Of a stretch of DNA of 27,829 bases, positions 15,274-22,605 are shown in pieces (position 1 is the first letter of the stretch; every line of letters starts with the position of its first letter). The stretch lies in NCBI GenBank assembly GCA_002479485.1, contig DLNM01000041.1, positions 1 to 27,829 of the forward strand, in the 5' to 3' direction. The position numbers and the translations under genes were made by a program. Below the pieces are notes generated by a model, which made no database searches, was not told the origin of the DNA, and saw only the letters and a program-made list of their open reading frames with translations. This DNA is from Firmicutes bacterium UBA7510 (GTDB taxonomy: Bacteria; Bacillota; Clostridia; Tissierellales; Sedimentibacteraceae).

Positions 15274-15313
15274 AAATAAAAAGCTCTAAAAATAATTATA
15301 TTTTTTAGAGCTT
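15274..15313 (-). terminator. Terminator of the chemoreceptor gene
   Basis: AAGCTCTAAAAA (15281-15292) pairs with TTTTTTAGAGCTT (15301-15313). On the minus strand the stem runs into a T-rich tract (complement of 15274-15280). Confidence 0.85.
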
Positions 15314-15325
15314 AAGTATAATATC

Positions 15326-17023
15326 CTAATTTATGTTTGTTCCAAATTTTTTTAATTTAAATTGTTTTACCAAATCCTTTAATATTGCAGCTTGTCCGGA
15401 TAACTCTTCACTTGATGCAGCAGATTCTTCTGCTGTCGCTGAATTTGTTTGAACAACCGCTGAAATTTGATCAATTGCTAAAGTAATTTGTTCAGCTGCT
15501 TCCGCCTGTTCTGAAGATTTTTCCGAAATTGCATTTATTCCAATAGCAATATTTTCTACCTCTTTTACAATATTATCTATTGACGTAGCTGTATCGTTAG
15601 CAATTTTAACTCCATTTTCTACAGCCTGAATACTGTTCTCTATTAATGACGTAGTATTTTTTACAGCTTCTGCTGACTTTGCTGCAAGATTACGTACCTC
15701 ATCTGCAACTACCGCAAAGCCCTTGCCGGCTGCGCCTGCTCTTGCAGCTTCAACTGCAGCATTAAGAGCTAAAATATTAGTTTGAAATGCTATATCTTCA
15801 ATTGTCTTTATAATTTTACCTATTTCTTCTGAAGTGCTTGAAATATTATTCATAGCTTCGATCATGTGCTTCATCTGAACACTTCCATTTTCCATTTCTA
15901 CACTTGTATTTTTAGCTGCTAGGTTTGCTTTATCTGTATATTCAGCATTTTCCTTTATCTTTTCAGCTATTTCTGAAATAGTAGCAGATAATTCCTCTAT
16001 ACTGCTTGCTTGTTCTGTGGCTCCTTGAGAAAGTGCTTGTGCACCTGCAGAAACTTGCTCAGAACCGCTAGAAACCTGGTCAGATGCCTGATTAATTTGT
16101 ATTAATGTTTCATTTAATGAAGTAATGATTTTTTCCATTGAATTTTTTATAGGAGTAAAATCTCCAATATAATCAATGTCTATGTCTAAATTCATGTTAC
16201 CAATTGACATTTCAGATAAGTTATTTGAAATGTTATAAATATATTTTTTAAGTGTCTCTTTTGTTGATATTATACCATATGTAAGCATTCCTATTTCTGA
16301 TGTATCGGGTTCCAAATCAAAACTAGATGATAAATTACCATTTGCTATCTCATTAGCTACCTTTTCTATAGCAATAATTGGTTTTATAACTTTTTTCTTT
16401 ATAAATAAGTTGTTTATTACTTGTAAGAATATAATAATTATTATTTCAAATATAAGAAGTATTTGGATTACAATATTTAAGTTTTCAAGATTTTTTATTT
16501 TTGATTCAGTTCTTTTATCTAGCATAGATAAAAACTCAGCTTTTATTTTAGATATTTCAGTAATTTCATTTTCATAATCTTCCCCGTAAACATAGTTAAT
16601 AGCTGATTTCGTATCTCCTTGTTTAACATTATCCATAGCCTTTTCTTCCAAAGGAACTAGCTTGTTTGAAAGCGAAGACATATCGTCAATTTTTTTCTGC
16701 TCTTCTTGGGTAATGCCAATTTTCTTCATAGCTTCAATACCTAGCTCTCTGTTTTTTAAGTTGTTAACTTCATTCCAATAATTATCGTAATGAACATTAT
16801 CGCCAGTTGATGCATAGGCACGAACCTCGTTAGTTAAGTAAGCAGAACCATTCATAAATAGATTAGCATTGTGAGTAAGGTTGTACCTGTCGTTACTTGC
16901 ATTTGATACTAATATGTTCATCCAAAATAAAACTAATGAACTGGCTAAAATCAAAAGCAATAATACGATAGTGACTGAATTCATAATAAATACAGTAGTT
17001 GATTGTTTTGCTGATTTTTTCAT
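15326..17023 (-). CDS. Methyl-accepting chemotaxis protein
   Basis: A 565-residue membrane chemoreceptor. TM1 is at about 10-36. A helical extracellular sensor of about 150 residues (four-helix-bundle style, rich in Asn and Glu) follows, then TM2 at about 186-208, a HAMP domain (about 210-262, with KPIIAIEKVANEIANGN), and a long cytoplasmic coiled coil. The signalling tip is clear: NILALNAAVEAARAGAAGKGFAVVADEVRNLAAKSAEA. Glu- and Gln-rich adaptation helices surround it. There is no C-terminal CheR pentapeptide. The start is the ATG at 17021-17023 behind GGAGGAG; a TTG 12 bases further out lies at the edge of that site. The ligand cannot be told. It is monocistronic with a long structured leader. 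Confidence 0.95.
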   Translation of the reverse strand: MKKSAKQSTTVFIMNSVTIVLLLLILASSLVLFWMNILVSNASNDRYNLTHNANLFMNGSAYLTNEVRAYASTGDNVHYDNYWNEVNNLKNRELGIEAMKKIGITQEEQKKIDDMSSLSNKLVPLEEKAMDNVKQGDTKSAINYVYGEDYENEITEISKIKAEFLSMLDKRTESKIKNLENLNIVIQILLIFEIIIIIFLQVINNLFIKKKVIKPIIAIEKVANEIANGNLSSSFDLEPDTSEIGMLTYGIISTKETLKKYIYNISNNLSEMSIGNMNLDIDIDYIGDFTPIKNSMEKIITSLNETLIQINQASDQVSSGSEQVSAGAQALSQGATEQASSIEELSATISEIAEKIKENAEYTDKANLAAKNTSVEMENGSVQMKHMIEAMNNISSTSEEIGKIIKTIEDIAFQTNILALNAAVEAARAGAAGKGFAVVADEVRNLAAKSAEAVKNTTSLIENSIQAVENGVKIANDTATSIDNIVKEVENIAIGINAISEKSSEQAEAAEQITLAIDQISAVVQTNSATAEESAASSEELSGQAAILKDLVKQFKLKKFGTNIN

Positions 17024-17062
17024 GTTCTCCTCCAAGTTTTGATTTTAATTTTATTAATAATC

Positions 17063-17096
17063 AAAAAAAGAATTGTAAAAAAATATTTTACAATCC
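17063..17096 (-). terminator. Terminator-like hairpin inside the chemoreceptor leader
   Basis: ATTGTAAAA (17072-17080) pairs with TTTTACAAT (17086-17094). On the minus strand the stem is followed by seven T's (complement of 17063-17069). It lies between the promoter and the start codon, so it may act as an attenuator. Confidence 0.65.
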
Positions 17097-17111
17097 CCCG
17101 ATTATTTATTT

Positions 17112-17149
17112 ACATGCCAAGAATAGCTTCATTCTTATTATTGACATGT
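17112..17149 (-). promoter_or_regulatory. Two-tier hairpin in the chemoreceptor leader
   Basis: The outer stem is ACATGCC (17112-17118) with GACATGT (17143-17149). The inner stem is AAGAAT (17119-17124) with ATTCTT (17131-17136), and a one-sided internal loop lies between them. It starts near the predicted transcript 5' end and precedes the terminator-like hairpin. It does not match a riboswitch class I recognise. Confidence 0.5.
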
Positions 17150-17157
17150 TTTTCTAC

Positions 17158-17186
17158 ATTATATAATAACAAATAAAACTATACAA
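17158..17186 (-). promoter_or_regulatory. Promoter of the chemoreceptor gene
   Basis: On the minus strand, TTGTAT (complement of 17181-17186) and a perfect TATAAT (complement of 17158-17163) have a 17-base spacer. It predicts a leader of about 128 bases. No flagellar-type sigma promoter was seen. Confidence 0.7.
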
Positions 17187-17219
17187 TAATTAAATTTTTT
17201 AATGCATAACATAAGATAA

Positions 17220-17248
17220 TTGACAGCATATAATTAATATGTTAATAT
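17220..17248 (+). promoter_or_regulatory. Candidate distal promoter toward the MutS2-like gene
   Basis: A perfect TTGACA (17220-17225) and a weak TAATAT (17243-17248) have a 17-base spacer. A second candidate is TTGTGA (17390-17395) with TATAAG (17413-17418), also with a 17-base spacer. Confidence 0.4.
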
Positions 17249-17401
17249 AAATTTAATTAATAATATTATTTTAATATTGTCATAATATTATTACTAAAAA
17301 CAGAGGTGTTTTATGAGCGAGGTAGTATCTAAGTAGAAAAAAATTTAACAGACAATTGTTGCAAATGTACGGGATTTAATTATCTTTTTTTGTGATATCT
17401 T

Positions 17402-17427
17402 GTTTGTGATTCTATAAGGATACAAAC
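17402..17427. repeat. Dyad overlapping a candidate -10 element
   Basis: GTTTGTGATTC (17402-17412) pairs with GGATACAAAC (17418-17427), with one bulged G and one wobble, around TATAA. The loop forms part of the TATAAG candidate -10, so it could be an operator or an RNA hairpin. Confidence 0.45.
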
Positions 17428-17509
17428 CGCAAATAATATATATTGCTATTAAAGCGTGTATTTGTATGCATGCTTTTTATTTTTGCATATTTTTATGTTG
17501 TGCATATAA

Positions 17510-17572
17510 ATGCACTGCATATAAATATGCACTGTATATCTTTAATGCAGTGTATACTTTTATACAGTGTAT
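17510..17572. repeat. Four spaced copies of an 11-bp palindrome, ATRCASTGYAT
   Basis: The copies are ATGCACTGCAT (17510-17520), ATGCACTGTAT (17527-17537), ATGCAGTGTAT (17545-17555) and ATACAGTGTAT (17562-17572). Centres are 17, 18 and 17 bp apart. The first and last copies are perfect palindromes about a central base, and the middle two are hybrids of the two arm types. The block lies about 110 bases before the MutS2-like start. It may be a multi-site operator, and as RNA it can also fold into one long hairpin. Confidence 0.7.
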
Positions 17573-17619
17573 GCAAGTATACATTTTTTATAGTTTGTTT
17601 GGTATTTTTCCTTATAGAA

Positions 17620-17647
17620 AGTGTGAAGAAAAAACAATCTTCACACT
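17620..17647 (+). promoter_or_regulatory. Hairpin before the MutS2-like gene, related to the cupin leader
   Basis: AGTGTGAAGA (17620-17629) pairs with TCTTCACACT (17638-17647) around AAAAACAA, followed by ATAGCATAATAAA. The GTGAA, A-rich loop ending in C, TTCAC and CTATAG elements match hairpin A of the cupin leader at 5903-5928. Confidence 0.55.
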
Positions 17648-17681
17648 ATAGCATAATAAAATGGAAATGAGGAGAATTAAA

Positions 17682-19592
17682 TTGAACGAACATGTTTATG
17701 AGAAATTACAATATAACAAATTAAAGGAATTAGTAAAAGAATATTGTGTAAGCAGTCTAGGAAAGACTTTAATCGACAGGCTGGTACCTACCGGAAACAT
17801 TAAGGCTGTTGAAAATAGACTTAATGAAACAACAGAAGCAAGAAGGCTTTTAGACTTTTCAGGTAGTGTACAGCTTGGTGGTATAGTTAATATAAAGGAA
17901 ATAATTGAAAAGGTACAAAAGGATATTATTCTTGACCCTGAGCATTTAACCAATGTGGCTTCATTCTTAAGAGGATGCTCAAAGATAAAATTATATATGA
18001 AGGATAAGGAATTCTATGCTCCGACCTTATATAATTATAGCTTAAATATTGTTGAATTAAAGTATATTGAGGAGGAAATTGAATCCTCAATACGAAATAA
18101 TAAAATAGAAGATGATGCAACGACAGAATTAAAAAAGATAAGAAAGCAATTAACACAAGTAGAAAGTAAAATTTCAGAGGGGTTAAATAGCTTTTTGAAA
18201 AATCCTAATAATAAAAACTATATTCAAGATTTTTTTATTACAAGAAGACAAGGGAGACTTACTGTTCCAATAAAGTCTTCATATAAAAATATGGTAACTG
18301 GAGTTGTCATTGAAAGCAGTGGAAAAACATCGTTTATGGAGCCGGATAGTATTAGTAAGTTTACTACTAAATATAACGAGCTTAAGTCAGAAGAGGCAAT
18401 TGAAGAATATAAAATACTTTCATATTTAACCACATGTATATACGATAATTTATATACTATTGAGAGAAATATTGAAGTTATGTCACATTATGATATGGTA
18501 TTTGCGAAAGGTAAGTACAGTAAGGCTATAGGTGGAATATCTCCAGATTTAAATGAACATGGATATATAAAAATTATAAACGGAAAGCATCCTTTGTTAG
18601 AAGGGACAATTGTACCTCTTAATATAGTCATAGGAGAGAATTTTAGATCTTTAATAATTACCGGTCCTAATGCTGGAGGAAAGACTATAGTTTTAAAAAC
18701 CGTAGGACTCCTAACACTAGCTATGCAATCGGGGTTTCATATACCTGTATCCGAAGGTAGTAATATGTCTGTATTTGATAAGGTTTTTGCTGATATAGGA
18801 GATGATCAAAGCATTGAAAATTCTCTTAGCACCTTTTCAGCACATGTAAAGAATTTATCACAAATTATTAGACAAACAAATAAATCTACACTATTGTTGT
18901 TTGATGAAATAGGAAGCGGTACTGAGCCAAATGAAGGAGCGGCACTAGCTATAGCAATACTTGAAGATGTATACAATAAAGGAGCTATAACAGTTGCAAC
19001 AACCCACTATAATGAAATTAAAAACTTTTCATCTAATCATCCAGACTTTGAAAATGCAGCTATGAAATTTGATAAGGATACATTAGAGCCTTTATATCAG
19101 CTAGTTGTTGGAAAATCTGGAGATAGCAATGCTCTTTGGATTTCAAGAAAAATGGGTATATATGAAGATGTATTAAAAAAAGCAGAAAAATATATGAAGG
19201 AAAAATCATATAATTTTAATAAGATAGATAAATCTAAAACTAGGTTTAAAAAGGAGATAGTTGTTGATGACTCTAAATATAATTATTGTACTGGCGATAA
19301 GGTATATATAAGGGATATAAATGACAGTGCAGTTGTTTATAAAGAAAAGGACGAGTACAATAACATAATAGTTTTACATGATAAAACATTTAAAACCTTT
19401 AATGAAAAACAGCTAAAGCTTGAATTCACTGCTGAGGAATTATATCCTGCCGGATATGATTTAAATACACTTTTTATTGGATACCGAGAACGAAAGGTTG
19501 AAAAGGATATAAAAAGAGGCTCTAAAAAGATGCTTAAAAAGATAAGAAAACATGGCATCGATAAAGTAATAAATGATAAAAATTTAAAATAG
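17682..19592 (+). CDS. MutS2-like ATPase lacking the Smr nuclease domain
   Basis: A 636-residue MutS family protein whose closest architecture is MutS2 (RqcU). Visible parts are an N-terminal core and lever region (about 1-290, with RRQGRLTVPIKSSYKN and IESSGKTSFMEP), an ABC ATPase with Walker A GPNAGGKT (328-335), the DIGDDQSIENSLSTFSAH loop, Walker B LLLFDEIGSGTEP and TTHYNE, and a small beta-rich, KOW-like segment (GDKVYIRDINDSAVVYKEK). It ends in a Lys-rich tail. Full MutS2 is about 780 residues, with a long coiled coil and a C-terminal Smr nuclease; here the coiled coil is shortened and Smr is absent. A role in ribosome rescue or recombination control could persist without cleavage (inference). 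The start is TTG at 17682, with AGGAG 7 bases before it; ATGs at 17661 and 17667 lack a ribosome site. Confidence 0.88.
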   Translation: MNEHVYEKLQYNKLKELVKEYCVSSLGKTLIDRLVPTGNIKAVENRLNETTEARRLLDFSGSVQLGGIVNIKEIIEKVQKDIILDPEHLTNVASFLRGCSKIKLYMKDKEFYAPTLYNYSLNIVELKYIEEEIESSIRNNKIEDDATTELKKIRKQLTQVESKISEGLNSFLKNPNNKNYIQDFFITRRQGRLTVPIKSSYKNMVTGVVIESSGKTSFMEPDSISKFTTKYNELKSEEAIEEYKILSYLTTCIYDNLYTIERNIEVMSHYDMVFAKGKYSKAIGGISPDLNEHGYIKIINGKHPLLEGTIVPLNIVIGENFRSLIITGPNAGGKTIVLKTVGLLTLAMQSGFHIPVSEGSNMSVFDKVFADIGDDQSIENSLSTFSAHVKNLSQIIRQTNKSTLLLFDEIGSGTEPNEGAALAIAILEDVYNKGAITVATTHYNEIKNFSSNHPDFENAAMKFDKDTLEPLYQLVVGKSGDSNALWISRKMGIYEDVLKKAEKYMKEKSYNFNKIDKSKTRFKKEIVVDDSKYNYCTGDKVYIRDINDSAVVYKEKDEYNNIIVLHDKTFKTFNEKQLKLEFTAEELYPAGYDLNTLFIGYRERKVEKDIKRGSKKMLKKIRKHGIDKVINDKNLK

Positions 19593-19600
19593 TAACATGC

Positions 19601-19646
19601 AAAAGCTTAGATAAAACAGACTATGGTTTTATTTAAGCTTTTATTT
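19601..19646 (+). terminator. Terminator after the MutS2-like gene
   Basis: A 17-bp stem with one wobble pairs 19601-19617 with 19626-19642 around AGACTATG. It is followed by TTTATTTATAG. Confidence 0.85.
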
Positions 19647-19656
19647 ATAGCGAATA

Positions 19657-19685
19657 ATGACAAATTAATACATATATGCTACAAT
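19657..19685 (+). promoter_or_regulatory. Promoter of the EIIC-EAL gene
   Basis: ATGACA (19657-19662) and TACAAT (19680-19685) have a 17-base spacer, just after the upstream terminator. Confidence 0.6.
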
Positions 19686-19742
19686 TATAACATGTTGTAA
19701 GTATGTGGTTTGAATTGCTACATCTATTATGCATAAAGGTGA

Positions 19743-21860
19743 GTGAGAGTTTTGCGAAAAATATTTACTAGTTTAATAAGTTTTGTTGAGAAAATAACGA
19801 TTATACAATGTATTAGACGTGGCTTGGTAATGACTATTCCAGCTATTATAATAGGCTCTATGGCATTAGCGTTTAGGTCTTTACCTATACCATTTTATCA
19901 AAGCTTTATACATAGTTTTATTAATGGCGCAATAGTAAATATATTATCATTTGTTTATGATGCTACATTTGGAATATTGTCAATTTATTTAACCTTTAAT
20001 ATTGCTCTTAGCTATGCACAAAAACATTCAGACAAGATAAAATATATTTATGGAGCACCGATTGTTTCTATAGGTGCTTTCATAATATTAATTGGTATAA
20101 CAGCAAACAATGCAACAAATATAGGATATTTAGATGTAACTGGCATGTTTACTGCTATTTTTTCCTCTATTGTGGCTAGTTATTTATACACAGCGTTGGC
20201 TGGTAAAAGTATAAAAATATTTAATGTATATGCAGAAGGTATGGATAGTCTTTTCAACAATTCTACCTCAGTGATAGTACCAGCTGCTCTTACACTATTT
20301 ATAATTGCTATATTTAATTATCTAATTCATATAATATTTAATGTTGGATGTTTTCAAGAGCTGTTTGTCATGTTAACAAATAATTTATTTATTGGTATGG
20401 GAAGGACGCTTTTAAGTGAACTTTTATTTGTTACTATTTCTAGTTTGCTTTGGTTTTTCGGTATACATGGTAGCAATGTACTTGAAAGTGTTTCGCGAAA
20501 TATATTTGTTCAAGGTCTAGAGATAAATATGGCAAATGTTGCAAATGGATTACCAGCAACAGAAATAGTATCAAAGACATTTTTTGATATATTTGTAGTA
20601 ATGGGGGGATGCGGAACTACACTTTGTCTACTAATAGCTATTCTTATATTTTCTAAAAGAAAAAGCTCCAGAAGTCTTGCAAAAATCTCGTTTTTTCCGA
20701 TGATATTTAATATAAATGAACCAATGATATTTGGATTACCAGTTATATTTAATCCTATTTTATTTATACCCTTTATTACTACTCCAGTAGTTTGTACTAT
20801 TATCAGCTATTTTGCATTAGCTAGCGGTATAGTACCCCTATGCACATCACCTGTTGAGTGGACTACACCAGTGTTTCTAAGTGGATATATTGCCACTGGC
20901 TCTATTAGAGGCGGACTTCTTCAGCTAATGAACTTAATTATTGGAGTAATAATATACAAGCCATTTATAAAACTATTTGATGATGAAAAAATAATAAGCA
21001 TGAAGCAAAACGTAAGCTTATTAAAAGATATTATGATAAAATGTGAAAGTAATAATGAAGAATTTATGCTTGCAAGTCGCAATGATAACATTGGTGATAC
21101 TGCAAAAATGCTGGTAGAAGAATTGAAATATGCTATATCACATGATGAGCTAAATGTATATTATCAACCACAATATGATAATAATCGTAATTGTATTGGT
21201 GCAGAGGCATTATTAAGGTGGAATCATTCAATATGTGGTATGATTTATCCACCTCTAATTATCAAACTAGCAGATGAATCAGACTTGCTGCTAGAGTTAG
21301 AGAATAAAATATTTGATATGGTATCTTATGATATAAAAAACACATTTAGCAAAATAGATAAATATTTCAAGATTTGCATTAACGTTTCAGCTTCAACTTT
21401 ACAAAATGAATCCTTTGAATATTTGTTAAAAGAAATGACAGAAAAACAAAAAATTAATCCAAAAAATATTTGCATTGAAGTTACAGAGCAAATGACATTA
21501 AATTTTGACAAGAAGCTAGAGGATAAAATAGATAGAATTAAAAAGCTTGGATTTTCATTAGCTATTGACGATTTTTCTATGGGGCATACATCTATAAAAT
21601 ATTTAAAGAGTAGTATATTTAATATGGTAAAGCTTGATGGATCTTTAGTACAAGGCATGAATGATAATCCTAGGTGTGAAAATATAATAGAATCAATTAC
21701 TAATCTAGGACAATCTCTAGATTTTGATGTTTTAGCTGAATTTGTTGAAACACAGGAACAGTGTAACAGACTACAAAGTATAGGCTGTTTTAAATATCAA
21801 GGATATTTATTCTCTCCAGCAGTACCTAAAGAGGAATTTATTAAACATATACTGAGCTGA
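19743..21860 (+). CDS. PTS EIIC (cellobiose/lactose type) fused to an EAL c-di-GMP phosphodiesterase
   Basis: A 705-residue fusion protein. Residues about 8-410 form a polytopic PTS sugar permease of the lactose/cellobiose class, with the conserved FGIHG (His242) and the NEPMIFGLPVIFNP signature (325-338). Residues about 455-703 form an EAL domain with catalytic and metal residues apparently complete: EAL 488-490, Asn547, Glu579, Asp609-Asp610, Lys630, Glu666 and Gln686. Two conserved loops deviate: DFSMGHTS for DFGTGYSS, and AEFVET for AEGVET. It should hydrolyse c-di-GMP at the membrane in response to sugar binding or transport (inference). No EIIA or EIIB gene is nearby, so a sensor role is plausible. 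Similar fusions are known in clostridia such as C. difficile. The start is GTG at 19743 or TTG at 19752, which fits the AAGGTGA site at least as well. Confidence 0.92.
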   Translation: MRVLRKIFTSLISFVEKITIIQCIRRGLVMTIPAIIIGSMALAFRSLPIPFYQSFIHSFINGAIVNILSFVYDATFGILSIYLTFNIALSYAQKHSDKIKYIYGAPIVSIGAFIILIGITANNATNIGYLDVTGMFTAIFSSIVASYLYTALAGKSIKIFNVYAEGMDSLFNNSTSVIVPAALTLFIIAIFNYLIHIIFNVGCFQELFVMLTNNLFIGMGRTLLSELLFVTISSLLWFFGIHGSNVLESVSRNIFVQGLEINMANVANGLPATEIVSKTFFDIFVVMGGCGTTLCLLIAILIFSKRKSSRSLAKISFFPMIFNINEPMIFGLPVIFNPILFIPFITTPVVCTIISYFALASGIVPLCTSPVEWTTPVFLSGYIATGSIRGGLLQLMNLIIGVIIYKPFIKLFDDEKIISMKQNVSLLKDIMIKCESNNEEFMLASRNDNIGDTAKMLVEELKYAISHDELNVYYQPQYDNNRNCIGAEALLRWNHSICGMIYPPLIIKLADESDLLLELENKIFDMVSYDIKNTFSKIDKYFKICINVSASTLQNESFEYLLKEMTEKQKINPKNICIEVTEQMTLNFDKKLEDKIDRIKKLGFSLAIDDFSMGHTSIKYLKSSIFNMVKLDGSLVQGMNDNPRCENIIESITNLGQSLDFDVLAEFVETQEQCNRLQSIGCFKYQGYLFSPAVPKEEFIKHILS

Positions 21861-21870
21861 AAATTTTAAT

Positions 21871-21899
21871 TTTACAATGTGATATATATAGTGTATATT
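21871..21899 (+). promoter_or_regulatory. Promoter of the HAD/TIM-barrel pair
   Basis: TTTACA (21871-21876) and TATATT (21894-21899) have a 17-base spacer and begin 11 bases after the EIIC-EAL stop. The gap to the next gene is 94 bases. Confidence 0.6.
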
Positions 21900-21954
21900 A
21901 ATTATATATTGTATAAAAATATTTTATATAAGCAGTTAGAAAGAGAGAAATTTA

Positions 21955-22593
21955 ATGACATATTCACATGTTTTATGGGATTTTAACGGAACAATATTAA
22001 ATGATTTAGATACAGGTATTAAATGTGCCAATGCTCTTTTACAAAGAAGAAATATGAATACTATGAAAAGCTTAGATGATTACTATAATGTATTTTGTTT
22101 TCCTATAATTAAATATTATGAAAAACTTGGATTTGATTTTGAAAAGGAAAGTTATGAAACGCTTGCAATAGAGTGGGTTGAGGAGTATAAGCATTATAGT
22201 AAAGATTCTGCTCTTCATGAGGGCATTGAGGAAGTATTATCACATATCAGACAGAAAAACATACCACAATATATATTGTCAGCTACAGAAAAAAATATGC
22301 TTATTGTCCAAGTTGATGAGCTTGGAATTAATGATTATTTTGATGACATTCTAGGACTGGATAATATTCATGCATATAGTAAGGTTGAAATTGCAAAGAA
22401 TTGGAGGAATAAAACAAGTCCAAATAAAGCGGTTTTAATTGGAGATACTATGCATGATTTTGAGGTTGCTAAGGAACTAGGTATAGAGTGTATTTTAATT
22501 GCAAATGGTCATCAAAGCAAAGACTTACTATCTACATGTGGCGTGAAAGTTATAGACGACGTTAGAGAACTTTTAAAATTGCAATTAGTATAG
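21955..22593 (+). CDS. HAD-superfamily hydrolase, phosphoglycolate phosphatase-like
   Basis: A 212-residue HAD phosphatase with an alpha-helical cap between motifs I and II. Motif I is WDFNGT (nucleophile Asp9), motif II lies around ILSATE, motif III Lys is in the YSKVEIAK segment, and motif IV is LIGDTMHDFEVAKE. The residue two after the nucleophile is Asn11 instead of the general acid Asp of the usual DxDGT motif, so turnover or mechanism may differ. The substrate is unknown. GAAAGAGAG precedes the ATG. It stands 12 bases before a TIM-barrel gene with its own AGGAGG, so the two form an operon and may act on one sugar phosphate path. Confidence 0.88.
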   Translation: MTYSHVLWDFNGTILNDLDTGIKCANALLQRRNMNTMKSLDDYYNVFCFPIIKYYEKLGFDFEKESYETLAIEWVEEYKHYSKDSALHEGIEEVLSHIRQKNIPQYILSATEKNMLIVQVDELGINDYFDDILGLDNIHAYSKVEIAKNWRNKTSPNKAVLIGDTMHDFEVAKELGIECILIANGHQSKDLLSTCGVKVIDDVRELLKLQLV

Positions 22594-22605
22594 GAGGAAT
22601 GTTTA

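Larger units (their letters stand above)
17024..17681. other. Long non-coding region between chemoreceptor and MutS2-like genes
   Basis: About 660 bases without a convincing gene. On the minus side it holds the chemoreceptor leader, its terminator-like hairpin and promoter (17063-17186). On the plus side it holds a possible promoter at 17220-17248, a 7-codon ORF at 17313-17336 behind AGAGGTG, a second promoter candidate at 17390-17418, a dyad at 17402-17427, four 11-bp palindromes at 17510-17572, and a hairpin at 17620-17647 just before the MutS2-like gene. Confidence 0.7.

Noticed and set aside
17024..17160. c-di-GMP riboswitch in the chemoreceptor leader
   Set aside because: The conserved GEMM core (CACGCACAGGGCAAACC-type sequence) is absent, and no class II features were recognisable.
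17510..17572. CRISPR array or replication iterons
   Set aside because: The units are 11 bp with 6-7 bp gaps, far too short for CRISPR. No replication initiator gene, DnaA boxes or plasmid functions are nearby, so iterons are unlikely.
17443..17670. A 75-codon Cys-, Ile- and Tyr-rich ORF ahead of the MutS2-like gene
   Set aside because: It starts at TTG without a ribosome site, runs through the palindrome array and hairpin, and overlaps the next gene. Its composition is explained by the TGCAT/TGTAT repeats.
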